Assembly (NCBI RefSeq): GCF_030817175.1
Contig: NZ_JAUSYY010000001.1
Coordinates: forward strand, 1,054,001-1,118,000
Reading direction: 5' to 3'
Length of the DNA stretch: 64,000 nucleotides
DNA from: Agromyces ramosus
Lineage (GTDB): Bacteria; Actinomycetota; Actinomycetes; Actinomycetales; Microbacteriaceae
The notes beneath the pieces were generated by a model. The model saw only the letters and a list, made by a program, of their open reading frames with translations, did no database searches and was not told where the DNA came from. Shown piece after piece: positions 48,939 through 56,423 of the stretch. How positions within the stretch are numbered: position 1 is the first letter of the stretch; each line of letters opens with the position of its first letter. The position numbers and the translations under genes are program-made.

Positions 48939-50261
48939 ATGCGCAGGATCGTGATCGTGGGCGGCGGATACGCCGGTTTCTACACGGCTTGGAAGCTCGA
49001 GAAGCGACTCAAGCCGCGTGAAGCCGAGCTGGTGATCATCGACCCCCGGCCGTATATGACCTATCAGCCGTTTCTGCCGGAGGTCGCCGCGGGATCCATC
49101 GAGGCTCGCCATGCGGCGATCTCGCTCCGGTCGCACCTCAAGCGCACCCGCATCATCGCCGGCGGCGCGACGATGATCCGGCACGCCGACAAGACCGTGA
49201 CGGTGCGCCCGGCCGACGGCCCCGACTTCGTGGTCGACTACGACATCATCGTGGTCACCGCCGGCGCAGTCACCCGCGTGCTCCCCATCCCGGGTGCCGA
49301 GGAGGTGGCGATCGGCATGAAGCACGTGGAGGAGGCCGTCGCAATCCGCGACCGGCTGCTGACGGCGTTCGACCGAGCCTCGGTGATGGAGCCCGGACCC
49401 GACCGCAGTCGTCTGCTCACCTTCGCGTACGTCGGCGGGGGATTCTCGGGTGTCGAGGGCTTCGGCGAGCTGCTCTCGCTCGCGACCTCCCTGCTGAAGC
49501 GGTATCCCGAGATCCGGTTCTCGGAGCTCGCGTTCCACCTCGTCGAGGCGAACAGCCGCATCCTGCCGGAGGTGACGGATGCCCCGGGGCGCTGGGTCGT
49601 GGAGTCGCTGCGAACCCGTGGCGGGCACGTGCACCTGGACGCGCGGGTCGTCTCGGCCGTCGACGGGCATGTCGTGCTCTCGAACGGTGAGGAGTTCGAC
49701 GCCAACCTGATCGTCTGGACCGCGGGCAACGCCGCGCATCCCGTGATCGCCAAGCACACCGACCTGCCGACCGACGAGCGTGGCCGGCTCATCGTTCGCG
49801 CCGACCTCCGGGTCGGGACGCCAGACGCACCCGTGCTCGACGCATGGGCCGCCGGCGACAACGCCGCCGTCCCCGATCTGGCGCTGCCGACGCCCGGCGC
49901 CCTCACCGTGCCGAACGCGCAGCACGCCGTGCGCCAGGGCAAGCGCCTCGCGGCGAACATCGCGGCGACGCTGCACGGCGAACTGCCGCGTGATTACCGG
50001 CACCACTCGCTCGGCGTCGTGGCGACGCTCGGCCTCGGCCGTGGCATCTTCCAGTACAAGCGCCTGGTTATCACCGGTCCGCTCGCCTGGCTGATGCACC
50101 GCGGGTACCACGTGCTCGCCATCCCGACGTGGGAGCGCAAGATCCGCGTGCTCGTCGTGTGGCTCACCGCGTTCGTGCTCGGCCGCGACATCGTGTCGCT
50201 GCTCTCCGTGCAAGACCCCCGCGGCGCGTTCGTGTCGGGTGGCCTTCCCCATGCCCGTTGA
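48939..50261 (+). CDS. type II NADH dehydrogenase (NDH-2)-like flavoprotein
   Basis: 440 aa from ATG 48939 with TTGGAGAG upstream. FAD-binding Rossmann motif MRRIVIVGGGYAGFYTAWKLEK at the start; second dinucleotide fold around ~170 (FAYVGGGFSGVEGFGELL, NADH); conserved VWTAGN and DAWAAGDNAAVPD near the C-terminal FAD loop. The final ~60 residues are amphipathic/hydrophobic (LAWLMHRGYHVL, VVWLTAFVLGRDIV) and should anchor it to the membrane. NDH-2 passes electrons from NADH to quinone without pumping protons. Length fits (~430-460 aa). It stands alone; tandem repeats upstream suggest regulated transcription. Confidence 0.9.
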   Translation: MRRIVIVGGGYAGFYTAWKLEKRLKPREAELVIIDPRPYMTYQPFLPEVAAGSIEARHAAISLRSHLKRTRIIAGGATMIRHADKTVTVRPADGPDFVVDYDIIVVTAGAVTRVLPIPGAEEVAIGMKHVEEAVAIRDRLLTAFDRASVMEPGPDRSRLLTFAYVGGGFSGVEGFGELLSLATSLLKRYPEIRFSELAFHLVEANSRILPEVTDAPGRWVVESLRTRGGHVHLDARVVSAVDGHVVLSNGEEFDANLIVWTAGNAAHPVIAKHTDLPTDERGRLIVRADLRVGTPDAPVLDAWAAGDNAAVPDLALPTPGALTVPNAQHAVRQGKRLAANIAATLHGELPRDYRHHSLGVVATLGLGRGIFQYKRLVITGPLAWLMHRGYHVLAIPTWERKIRVLVVWLTAFVLGRDIVSLLSVQDPRGAFVSGGLPHAR

Positions 50262-50278
50262 CCGACGAGCACCAAGCG

Positions 50279-50497
50279 TCAGTCGCGCGGCGTTCGGTGC
50301 CCGCCCCCGGTGTCGAGGTCATCGCCGGCCTCGAGGTCGGGGCCGTCGCTCTCAGTGATGTTCGCCCCCTCGAAGAAGGGATCGACGCCGAGCTCACGTC
50401 CGTGCTCGACGCGCAGCCGCGCCTGCTCGTTCGCGTCGTCGGCGAAGTCGCGGTCGTCGGGCAGGTCGCGGTCGTCGCGGCCCGTGGTGTCGCTCAT
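50279..50497 (-). CDS. small acidic hypothetical protein
   Basis: 72 aa from ATG 50497 with a strong GAGGAGG site. Mostly Asp/Glu/Arg ([40 protein letters not shown]). No domain is recognised. The short FFEGANI segment recurs in small actinobacterial proteins. Convergent with NDH-2; 17 bp separate their stops. The 172-bp gap upstream (50498-50669) shows nothing. Confidence 0.7.
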   Translation of the reverse strand: MSDTTGRDDRDLPDDRDFADDANEQARLRVEHGRELGVDPFFEGANITESDGPDLEAGDDLDTGGGHRTPRD

Positions 50498-50669
50498 GGT
50501 CGTCCTCCTCGGTCGGTGGCGTCAGATTCGGTCGATGCGATCAGGGTAGCTCGCCGGATGCCGCACCGCACCGGGGACGAAGCCGCTGCCGTCGACTGGG
50601 CCCAACCGGGCGCGCCACGGTCGCATGCTCCAGCCGTGCGACATCGCCGGTCGTCACGTGGCACTGCGG

Positions 50670-52083
50670 TCAGGCCGCGGGGTTCTCCGATCGCTCGCGC
50701 CGCTCGTGCCGGTCGGCGAGCCGCGTCGGCGACTTCGTGACTGCTCGCCAACCACCACCCGGGTCGAGCCACGCGGGCGGGCGGATCTGCGGCACCCCGC
50801 GCAGCATGCGGATGCCCCAACCCGACGTGTCGATCGTGCGGTGATGGAACCAGCACAGCATCACCCCGTTGCCGGGGTCCGTAGGCCCGCCCTCGGCGGC
50901 GGGAGCGACGTGGTGGATCTCGCACCAGGCGGCGGGCACGGAGCATCCGGGGATGAGGCATCCGCCGTCGCGAAGCGTGATCGCCCGGCGCTGGTGCGGC
51001 GTGAAGCACCGCTCGGGCGAGCCGAGCGCCATGATGCGACCGTCGTCGTCGAAGGTCACCGTCTGGGTGCCGCCGGTGCAGATCATGTGCCGGGCTGCCC
51101 GGAGTGAGATGGGAACGTCGACGCCGTCGGCGTGGGCGACGCCGCGGCCCGCTACGAGATCAGCCGCGCGAACGCTGACGAGCACCGTCGGCGCGGCGCG
51201 GCCGATGGTCGGGTGCTCGCCCGAGCGCGCGGCCGTGTCGATGGCGGCGGCGAGCACGTCGTGGCGCTGTTGGTCGGCGCTGCGTGTCTCGCCGGAGTCG
51301 GCACTGCTCGCCCGTTCCGCCTCGGTCATGAAGCCGGTGCCCGAACGTGGCGAGAGGTGTGCGTCGAAGAGGCGCGTGAGCTTCGCGGCGACCTCGGGCA
51401 TGAGCTCGCCGGTGAGCGGCACGAGTCCGTCTCGCGCTCGCCCCAGCCGAAGCCCTCGGCGCCGCATCGCGCGCTCGTCGTCGGGTTCGCGGCCGTTCTT
51501 GGTCGAGGAAGGTCGACCAGGCCTGGGCCTGAACCCGCAACTCGTCGGCGGTGCAGCGCACCGGCGCGCCGTCGCCCCGCCCGGTCGCCTCGTCGACGAG
51601 GGCCTGCTCGGCGGCCGAAAGCGCGAGCGGGTCGGCGACGGTACGGGTGCGGTCGAGTTCGCGGATGATCGTGCCCGCGACATCCGCCCCCAGGTCGCCT
51701 GAGGCAAGCGCCGCCGCAACGACCGGGAACACCGCCTCGATGGGCTCACCGCTGAACCCGGAGCGCGCACGGGTGGCGGACCCGAGCGCGATGCGTCGGC
51801 GCGCCTCGAACGCCGACGCCTGGGTGACCCGCTCGACCAGTTCGACCGCGGACCGGCACCCCGTGCGGGTCGACAACCGCTGCTCGCCGAGCTCTGCGCG
51901 CGACCGCTCGGCCACCTCGCCGGCATAGGCCGCGCGATGCGCGTCGACCACCCGGCCGAGCGCCTCGAGTGCGCCCATCGTCGGGAGCAACTCATCGTCG
52001 GAGCATCGGGATGCCGAATCGAACCGAAGCACGTCGGCAAGCATCGAGCGGAGCTGCTCGAGCACATCGACGGGGTGGGTCAT
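50670..52083 (-). pseudogene. DUF222/HNH endonuclease gene interrupted by a frameshift
   Basis: The N-terminal frame from ATG 52083 gives DUF222 features (RSMLADVLRFDSASRCSD, GALEALGRVVDAHRAAYAGEVAERS, AAALASGDLGADVAGTIIREL, VQAQAWSTFLDQE). The homology then continues in the next frame: REPDDERAMRRRGLRLGRARDGLVPLTGELMPEVAAKLTRLFDAH, and on to an intact HNH domain CLIPGCSVPAAWCEIHHVAPAAEGGPTDPGNGVMLCWFHHRTID. Removing one base in 51495-51500 (plus-strand TTCTT run) restores LDQDGREPDDER. Restored length is ~470 aa, normal for this abundant actinobacterial family. The frame break is either real inactivation or a base error. Confidence 0.8.
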
Positions 52084-52289
52084 AGGTAGATTCTCGCGGC
52101 ACCGACCGACATCCGACGACGGCGAAAAGGCCCGGTCAGGCTGTGGAAAACCGCGCTCGGAGCCCACCTGTGGAGGACAAGTGCCGCCGCGGCATCCGAG
52201 CGAATTCCGTTTCCGTGTCGATCCGAGCCGCACGTGTTCGACGCATGAGTGAAGGCGACACCAACGGCGCCCTGACGAAAGGTAGACCG

Positions 52290-52667
52290 ATGACGCAGTA
52301 CTTCCTCACCGTGCCCCACGACTCCGCCACCGAGCCGACGATGGCGTCGATGCAGGAGTTCGACCCCGCCGAGCTCGCCGCCGTGCTGGCCGCAGTCGAC
52401 GAGTTCAACACCGCGCTCAAGGAGTCGGGAGCGTTCCTGTTCGCCGGCGGCCTGAACCCGCCATCGACCGCGAAGACCGTCGACGTCTCGTCGGGCGAGA
52501 CCCGAGTGCTCGACGAGCCGTTCGTCGAGGCGCCGGCGTACGTCGGCGGATTCTGGGTGATCGAGGCGGCAGACGAAGCCGCGGCCGTCGACTGGGCGAC
52601 CAAGGCATCGGCGGCGCTGCAGGGCCGCATCGAGGTGCGCGCCCTGCAGGAGGCGCCCCCGGCGTAG
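52290..52667 (+). CDS. YCII-family protein
   Basis: 125 aa from ATG 52290 with AAAGG upstream. The ferredoxin-like fold is marked by MTQYFLTVPHDS, ESGAFLFAGGLNPPSTAKTVDVSSGE, LDEPFVEAPAYVGGFWVIEAADEAAAVDWA. YCII proteins often sit beside ECF sigma factors, but none is here. The 206-bp gap upstream (52084-52289) separates it from the divergent DUF222/HNH gene. The function is unknown. The same frame is open further upstream but without a good start. Confidence 0.88.
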   Translation: MTQYFLTVPHDSATEPTMASMQEFDPAELAAVLAAVDEFNTALKESGAFLFAGGLNPPSTAKTVDVSSGETRVLDEPFVEAPAYVGGFWVIEAADEAAAVDWATKASAALQGRIEVRALQEAPPA

Positions 52668-52736
52668 CGGCACGCACAGCATGCAGTAGCACGCAGCAGC
52701 ACGCGCGATGCAACGACGCACGACGCACGACGTGCC

Positions 52737-52765
52737 GGGGCCGGGCGGCACGAGAGCCCGGCCCC
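52737..52765. terminator. stem-loop terminator between YCII and hydrolase genes
   Basis: GGGGCCGGGC (52737-52746) and GCCCGGCCCC (52756-52765) form a 10-bp stem around a 9-base loop, between convergent genes. Directly before it is a short imperfect repeat of GCACGC/GACGCAC motifs (52670-52730). Confidence 0.8.
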
Positions 52766-52777
52766 GAACTGCGCCCG

Positions 52778-53557
52778 TCACGAAACGCGCGGCGCCCGCC
52801 TGATCGGTATCGACGTCTCAGGTGGCTCAGGGCCCTGAAGGAACTCCGTGATGATCGCCGCGACGAGCCGGGGGTGCTCGAGCACCACCGCATGCGAGGC
52901 GCCCGGGATGACGCAGAGTCGCCCCGCCGGCAGTGCCTCGTAGAGCGCAACCGTGTGGTCGAGGCGCACGACGTCGTCGTCGCCCACGAGCACCAGGGTC
53001 GGATGCCCCAGCCGCGCGACCTCGGCGGTCGTCAGCGTCGGCTCGGTGGCGAAGACCGTCATCAACTTCTCGACCACGACGGGGAAGTGATCGGCACCAT
53101 CTGGCGATCGGGCGGCGTAGCCCTCGAATATCGGGCCAGCGCTCACCGATTCGTCGCTCATCTCGGGCGCGAGAATGCCCTCGAAGTGGAAGTTGGTGCC
53201 GATGAGCACGAGCCGATCGACGAGGTCGGGCCGGTGAAGCCCGACGAGCATGGCCACGATTCCGCCATCGCTCCACCCCACCACGTGCACCTTCGAGGAT
53301 GCACCGAGGTGCTCGAGCACCTTGATGGCATGCGCCGCCATGTCGTCGTAGTGGAACGGCGCATCGGTATCCGGCGTGTACCCGTGCCCGCGCCGGTCGA
53401 AGCCGACGACGCGGAACTCCTGCTCGAAATGCGTGCCGATCGAGTCGAAAAGCTGGTCGCTGTAGCCGAGGCCGCCGTGCAGGAGAACGACGGTGCGCTC
53501 ACCGCTGCCGCGAGTTTCGATCCAGGTGTCCAAGCCGTCGATCTCGATGCGTGCCAC
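52778..53557 (-). CDS. alpha/beta hydrolase
   Basis: 259 aa. HGGLGYSDQLFDSIG carries the oxyanion region, VVGWSDGGIVAMLV holds the nucleophile Ser in GWSDG, LVLVGDDDVVRLDHT the acid Asp, and IPGASHAVVLEHP the base His. It is a complete triad of the haloalkane/peroxidase/esterase-like superfamily. Substrate unknown. Start ATG 53557. It lies 22 bp downstream of the MarR gene on the same strand, so probably co-transcribed and controlled with it. Confidence 0.88.
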   Translation of the reverse strand: MARIEIDGLDTWIETRGSGERTVVLLHGGLGYSDQLFDSIGTHFEQEFRVVGFDRRGHGYTPDTDAPFHYDDMAAHAIKVLEHLGASSKVHVVGWSDGGIVAMLVGLHRPDLVDRLVLIGTNFHFEGILAPEMSDESVSAGPIFEGYAARSPDGADHFPVVVEKLMTVFATEPTLTTAEVARLGHPTLVLVGDDDVVRLDHTVALYEALPAGRLCVIPGASHAVVLEHPRLVAAIITEFLQGPEPPETSIPIRRAPRVS

Positions 53558-53579
53558 GTGGCCCCCTCCGTTTCATCCC

Positions 53580-54080
53580 TTAGGCGTTGCGTGCGGCGCG
53601 GCTCGCAGAGCGCGGTGGCCGCGACCGCATGTGCTGCACAACGCGGCCGAGCAGGCGCGTGAGCTCGTCGCGCTCGGCGTCATCGAGCGCGTCGACGAGC
53701 ACGTCGCGCACCACCTCGAGGTGACCCGGAAGCACGCGCTGAAGCACGGTTGAGCCCTTCGGCGAGAGCGTCACGTTCACGCCGCGCTCGTCCTGCGGTG
53801 ACGGCACGCGCGCGACGAGGCCCCGTGCCTCGAGCCGGTCGACCTGGTAGGTGAGACCGCTCTTGCTGTGCACGAGCCGGTCGGCCAGGTCGGTCATGCT
53901 ACGCGGGCTTGAGGGATCTTCGCCGCAGATCGCGAGGATCTGGAACTGCACGAAGCTGAGCCCTCCGTCGCGCCGCAACTGACCCTCGACGCCGTGCTGG
54001 ACGAGCGCGCTCACCTCGAGCAGTGCGAAGTACACGCCGAACTCCGGCGGGAGGGCCGGCGGAACCGCGTGGTCGGACAT
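53580..54080 (-). CDS. MarR-family regulator
   Basis: 166 aa from ATG 54080 (a TTG 18 bp upstream is the alternative). Winged helix MTDLADRLVHSKSGLTYQVDRLEARGLVARVPSPQDERGVNVTLSPKG is a classic MarR recognition helix plus wing. Flanking helices form the dimer interface. It diverges from a quinone-oxidoreductase gene, with two TTCGAATT palindromes between them, and is followed by a hydrolase gene. It probably represses itself, the hydrolase and the oxidoreductase, releasing on an organic or oxidative ligand. Confidence 0.9.
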   Translation of the reverse strand: MSDHAVPPALPPEFGVYFALLEVSALVQHGVEGQLRRDGGLSFVQFQILAICGEDPSSPRSMTDLADRLVHSKSGLTYQVDRLEARGLVARVPSPQDERGVNVTLSPKGSTVLQRVLPGHLEVVRDVLVDALDDAERDELTRLLGRVVQHMRSRPPRSASRAARNA

Positions 54081-54106
54081 GTCTCGAAGCCTATCCAACG
54101 AGTTGG

Positions 54107-54171
54107 TTCGAATTGGAAATAGATGCGGGATGGTGCGTGTTGTCGAGGAGTGAAGGTAGTTCGAATTCGAA
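54107..54171. promoter_or_regulatory. two MarR-type operators in the divergent promoter
   Basis: TTCGAATTCGAA (54160-54171) is a perfect 12-bp palindrome and TTCGAATTGGAA (54107-54118) differs by one base. A CCAACGAGTTGG palindrome adjoins the second at 54095-54106. They flank the start regions of the MarR gene and the oxidoreductase gene, in a 104-bp gap. Confidence 0.7.
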
Positions 54172-54184
54172 GGAGTTAGCTGGA

Positions 54185-55198
54185 ATGACCACTTCAGACA
54201 CCACCGACACCACCACCACCACGACCACGACCACGACCCCCACGAAGGGAACCACCACCATGCGCGCCATCCAGTTCACCCACTACGGCCAGCCGACCGT
54301 GCTCGAGACCGTCGAGCTCCCCCGCCCCGAGGCCGGCCCCGGCGAGACGCTCGTCCGCGTCGCCGGCACGACCTTCAACCAGGTCGACGCCACCATCCGT
54401 GCCGGTTACCTCGCGGAGGTGTTCCCCGTCGACCTGCCGCACGTGCCGGGCATCGACGTCAGCGGCACCGTGGTCGCCGTCGGCGAGGGCGTGTCTGCCG
54501 AGCTCGTGGGGCAGGACGTCGTCGCGTTCCTGCCGATGACCGGGCCCGGGGCATCCGCCGAGTTCGCGATCGTGCCGGCCGAGCTGCTCACCCGAGCGCC
54601 GAAGACCATTGCGTCGACGGATGCCGCGGCGCTGGCCTCGAGCGGACTCACCGCCTGGCAGGCGATCGTCGAGCACGCCCAGGTGCGCCCCGGACAGCGG
54701 GTGCTCGTGAACGGCGCGGGCGGCGGAGTCGGCGGCTTCGCCGTGCAGCTCGCCGCCGCGGCCGGCGCGACCGTGATCGCCACGGCGAGCACCCGAAGCC
54801 GTGACGCGGTTGCCGCGCAGGGCGCCTCGCAGGTCATCGACTACACGACGATGCCCGTGGTCGACGCCCTGACCGAGCCGGTCGATGTCGTGCTGAACCT
54901 CGTGCGCACGTCGCCCGAGGAGACCGCCGCGCTCGTGTCGCTCGTGAAGCCCGGCGGCGTCTTCGTCTCGACGACGACGCCCGGCGTGGTGCCGCCCGGC
55001 GTCGACGTCCGTACGGTGAGCGTGTTCGTGCGCAGCGATGCCGCCCAGCTCGCGCACCTGGTGCAGCTCGTCGACGCCGGTGAGCTGGCGGTCGACGTGA
55101 GCGCGTACTACCCGCTCGATGACCTCGCCACGGTGCACGCCCTCGCGGAGGCCGGCGAGTTGCGCGGCAAGGTCGTGCTCACGCCGACCTCCCGGTAG
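54185..55198 (+). CDS. zinc-free quinone oxidoreductase-like (MDR family) enzyme
   Basis: 337 aa from ATG 54185 (AAGGAG ten bases upstream). A second ATG at 54260, with AAGGG upstream, gives the usual MRAIQFTHYGQPTVLE start; the extra 25 residues are an unusual Thr-rich stretch. MDR fold: catalytic-domain VPGIDVSGTVVAVGEGV, Rossmann NGAGGGVGGFAVQLAAAAGATVIATAST, and C-terminal AYYPLDDLATVHALAEAG. The zinc ligands of alcohol dehydrogenases are absent, so it should reduce quinones or enones with NADPH. Divergent from the MarR gene and probably repressed by it. Confidence 0.9.
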   Translation: MTTSDTTDTTTTTTTTTTPTKGTTTMRAIQFTHYGQPTVLETVELPRPEAGPGETLVRVAGTTFNQVDATIRAGYLAEVFPVDLPHVPGIDVSGTVVAVGEGVSAELVGQDVVAFLPMTGPGASAEFAIVPAELLTRAPKTIASTDAAALASSGLTAWQAIVEHAQVRPGQRVLVNGAGGGVGGFAVQLAAAAGATVIATASTRSRDAVAAQGASQVIDYTTMPVVDALTEPVDVVLNLVRTSPEETAALVSLVKPGGVFVSTTTPGVVPPGVDVRTVSVFVRSDAAQLAHLVQLVDAGELAVDVSAYYPLDDLATVHALAEAGELRGKVVLTPTSR

Positions 55199-55291
55199 CG
55201 GCGAGCTGCCGCGAGAGGCCGGCCTGCGGCGTGGCGGCGACCCCATCGCGTCAGCTGTACGAAAGGGAGACCCCCCGGTAAGGTCATATGT

Positions 55292-56077
55292 ATGGTGCTT
55301 CAACCTTCGCCCGCGTCGCAGCTGATTCCTCCGCGACTCCCGGCGGAGCGCCTCGGGGTCGCCGTGGTCGCCGAATTGGTGGAACTCATCGTCACCGGGC
55401 AACTCGAAGAAGGCGCCCTCCTCCCGCCGGAGGGTCCGCTCAGCGAGCGATTCGGGGTGAGCCGCACCGTGCTGCGGGAGTCGGTGAAACGCCTGGAAGA
55501 GAAGGGCCTCGTGATCGTCTCGCAAGGGCGAGGCACCCAGGTGCTCGCTCCCGGATACTGGAACATGCTCGACCCGGTAGTGCTCTCGGCCCTCATCGAC
55601 AACGACCAGAGCCTCGGCGTGCTCGACCAGCTGACGGTGGTGCGGGCCAGCCTGGAATCCGCGATGGCCGGCTCCGTGGCCGCGCGGCGCTCCCCCGAGG
55701 AGCTGCGGCGTCTGGAGAACGCGCTCACCGCCATGCGGCAGAGCGAGTCGGAGACCGATTCCTTCCGGCAGGCCGATGTGATGTTCCACTTCGCGCTGAT
55801 GGAGATCTCGATGAACCGGCTCGCCGAGAACATCGCCAAGCACCTCTACAAGCGCGCGGTCGAGTCCAGCCGCTACCAGGGCATCAACCCCCCGGATGCG
55901 GTCTCCCGCACGTTGCAGGAGCACGCCGACATCGTCGACGCAATCACGCGAGGCGACGTCGCCGGCGCCGAGAAGGCGATGCACGACCACATCCACATCT
56001 CTTGGGAACGGCGTCGGCTTCCCGACCATGCCCCGCGCGGGCGAGGTGGGTCGGGGGCGGCTCAACCGAGCGAGTAG
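55292..56077 (+). CDS. GntR-family regulator with FCD ligand domain
   Basis: 261 aa from ATG 55292. Winged helix LLPPEGPLSERFGVSRTVLRESVKRLEEKGLVIVSQGRGTQVLAPG, then the all-helical FCD domain with the metal-site pattern AMRQSESETDSFRQADVMFHFALMEIS and ITRGDVAGAEKAMHDHIHISWERRR. FCD regulators respond to sugar acids and other carboxylates. No ribosome-binding site is clear. TAAGGT at 55279-55284 lies at the right distance for a nearly leaderless message, and CATATG overlaps the start. It lies at the left border of the GH42/beta-helix/fucose-type island and is the likely controller of that cluster. Confidence 0.9.
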   Translation: MVLQPSPASQLIPPRLPAERLGVAVVAELVELIVTGQLEEGALLPPEGPLSERFGVSRTVLRESVKRLEEKGLVIVSQGRGTQVLAPGYWNMLDPVVLSALIDNDQSLGVLDQLTVVRASLESAMAGSVAARRSPEELRRLENALTAMRQSESETDSFRQADVMFHFALMEISMNRLAENIAKHLYKRAVESSRYQGINPPDAVSRTLQEHADIVDAITRGDVAGAEKAMHDHIHISWERRRLPDHAPRGRGGSGAAQPSE

Positions 56078-56340
56078 ACCTCGGCCGCCGTGTCGCCGAA
56101 GATGCGGCGGCGGTCGTCGTCGGATGCGCCGCGCAGGAGGTCCTCGAGGGCGAGCTTCCAGCGCCCGGCCCCGCCGCCCAGCTCGGCGAGAGGCCAGTCC
56201 GACCCGTAGAGCAGCCGGCCGGGGCCGAAGGCGTCGAGCGCCGTCTCGACCACGGGCCGGAAATCGCCGGGCAGCCACATGCTCGGGTTCAGACCCGACG
56301 CGAGACCGGACAGCTTCGCCGCCACGTTCGGGCAGCGTAG
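56062..56340 (-). pseudogene. C-terminal remnant of an amidohydrolase (L-fuconolactonase-like)
   Basis: The frame ends RCPNVAAKLSGLASGLNPSMWLPGDFRPVVETALDAFGPGRLLYGSDWPLAELGG...DDDRRRIFGDTAAEVYSLG with a normal stop at 56062. This is the last third of an amidohydrolase-2 protein, the same family as the gene starting at 63432 but diverged from it. Sequence upstream of 56340 belongs to a different gene family, so the N-terminal two thirds are missing. Its stop overlaps the FCD regulator gene by 16 bp. Confidence 0.8.
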
Positions 56341-56410
56341 GCCACCGGACTCACGGGCAGGTCGTGACCGTGCGCCAGCGTCGCCACCCGCAGGAAGTGC
56401 GTGATGCCCC
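56341..56410 (-). pseudogene. fragment of a mandelate racemase/enolase-superfamily dehydratase
   Basis: On the minus strand this stretch reads GITHFLRVATLAHGHDLPVSPV. That aligns with WGVTHFLRVAHLAHAHDLPISPVG of the dehydratase at 61178-62343. It is joined, out of frame, directly to the amidohydrolase remnant at 56340. The junction is therefore a recombination or deletion scar. Confidence 0.75.
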
Positions 56411-56423
56411 TGCGCCCTCGCTT

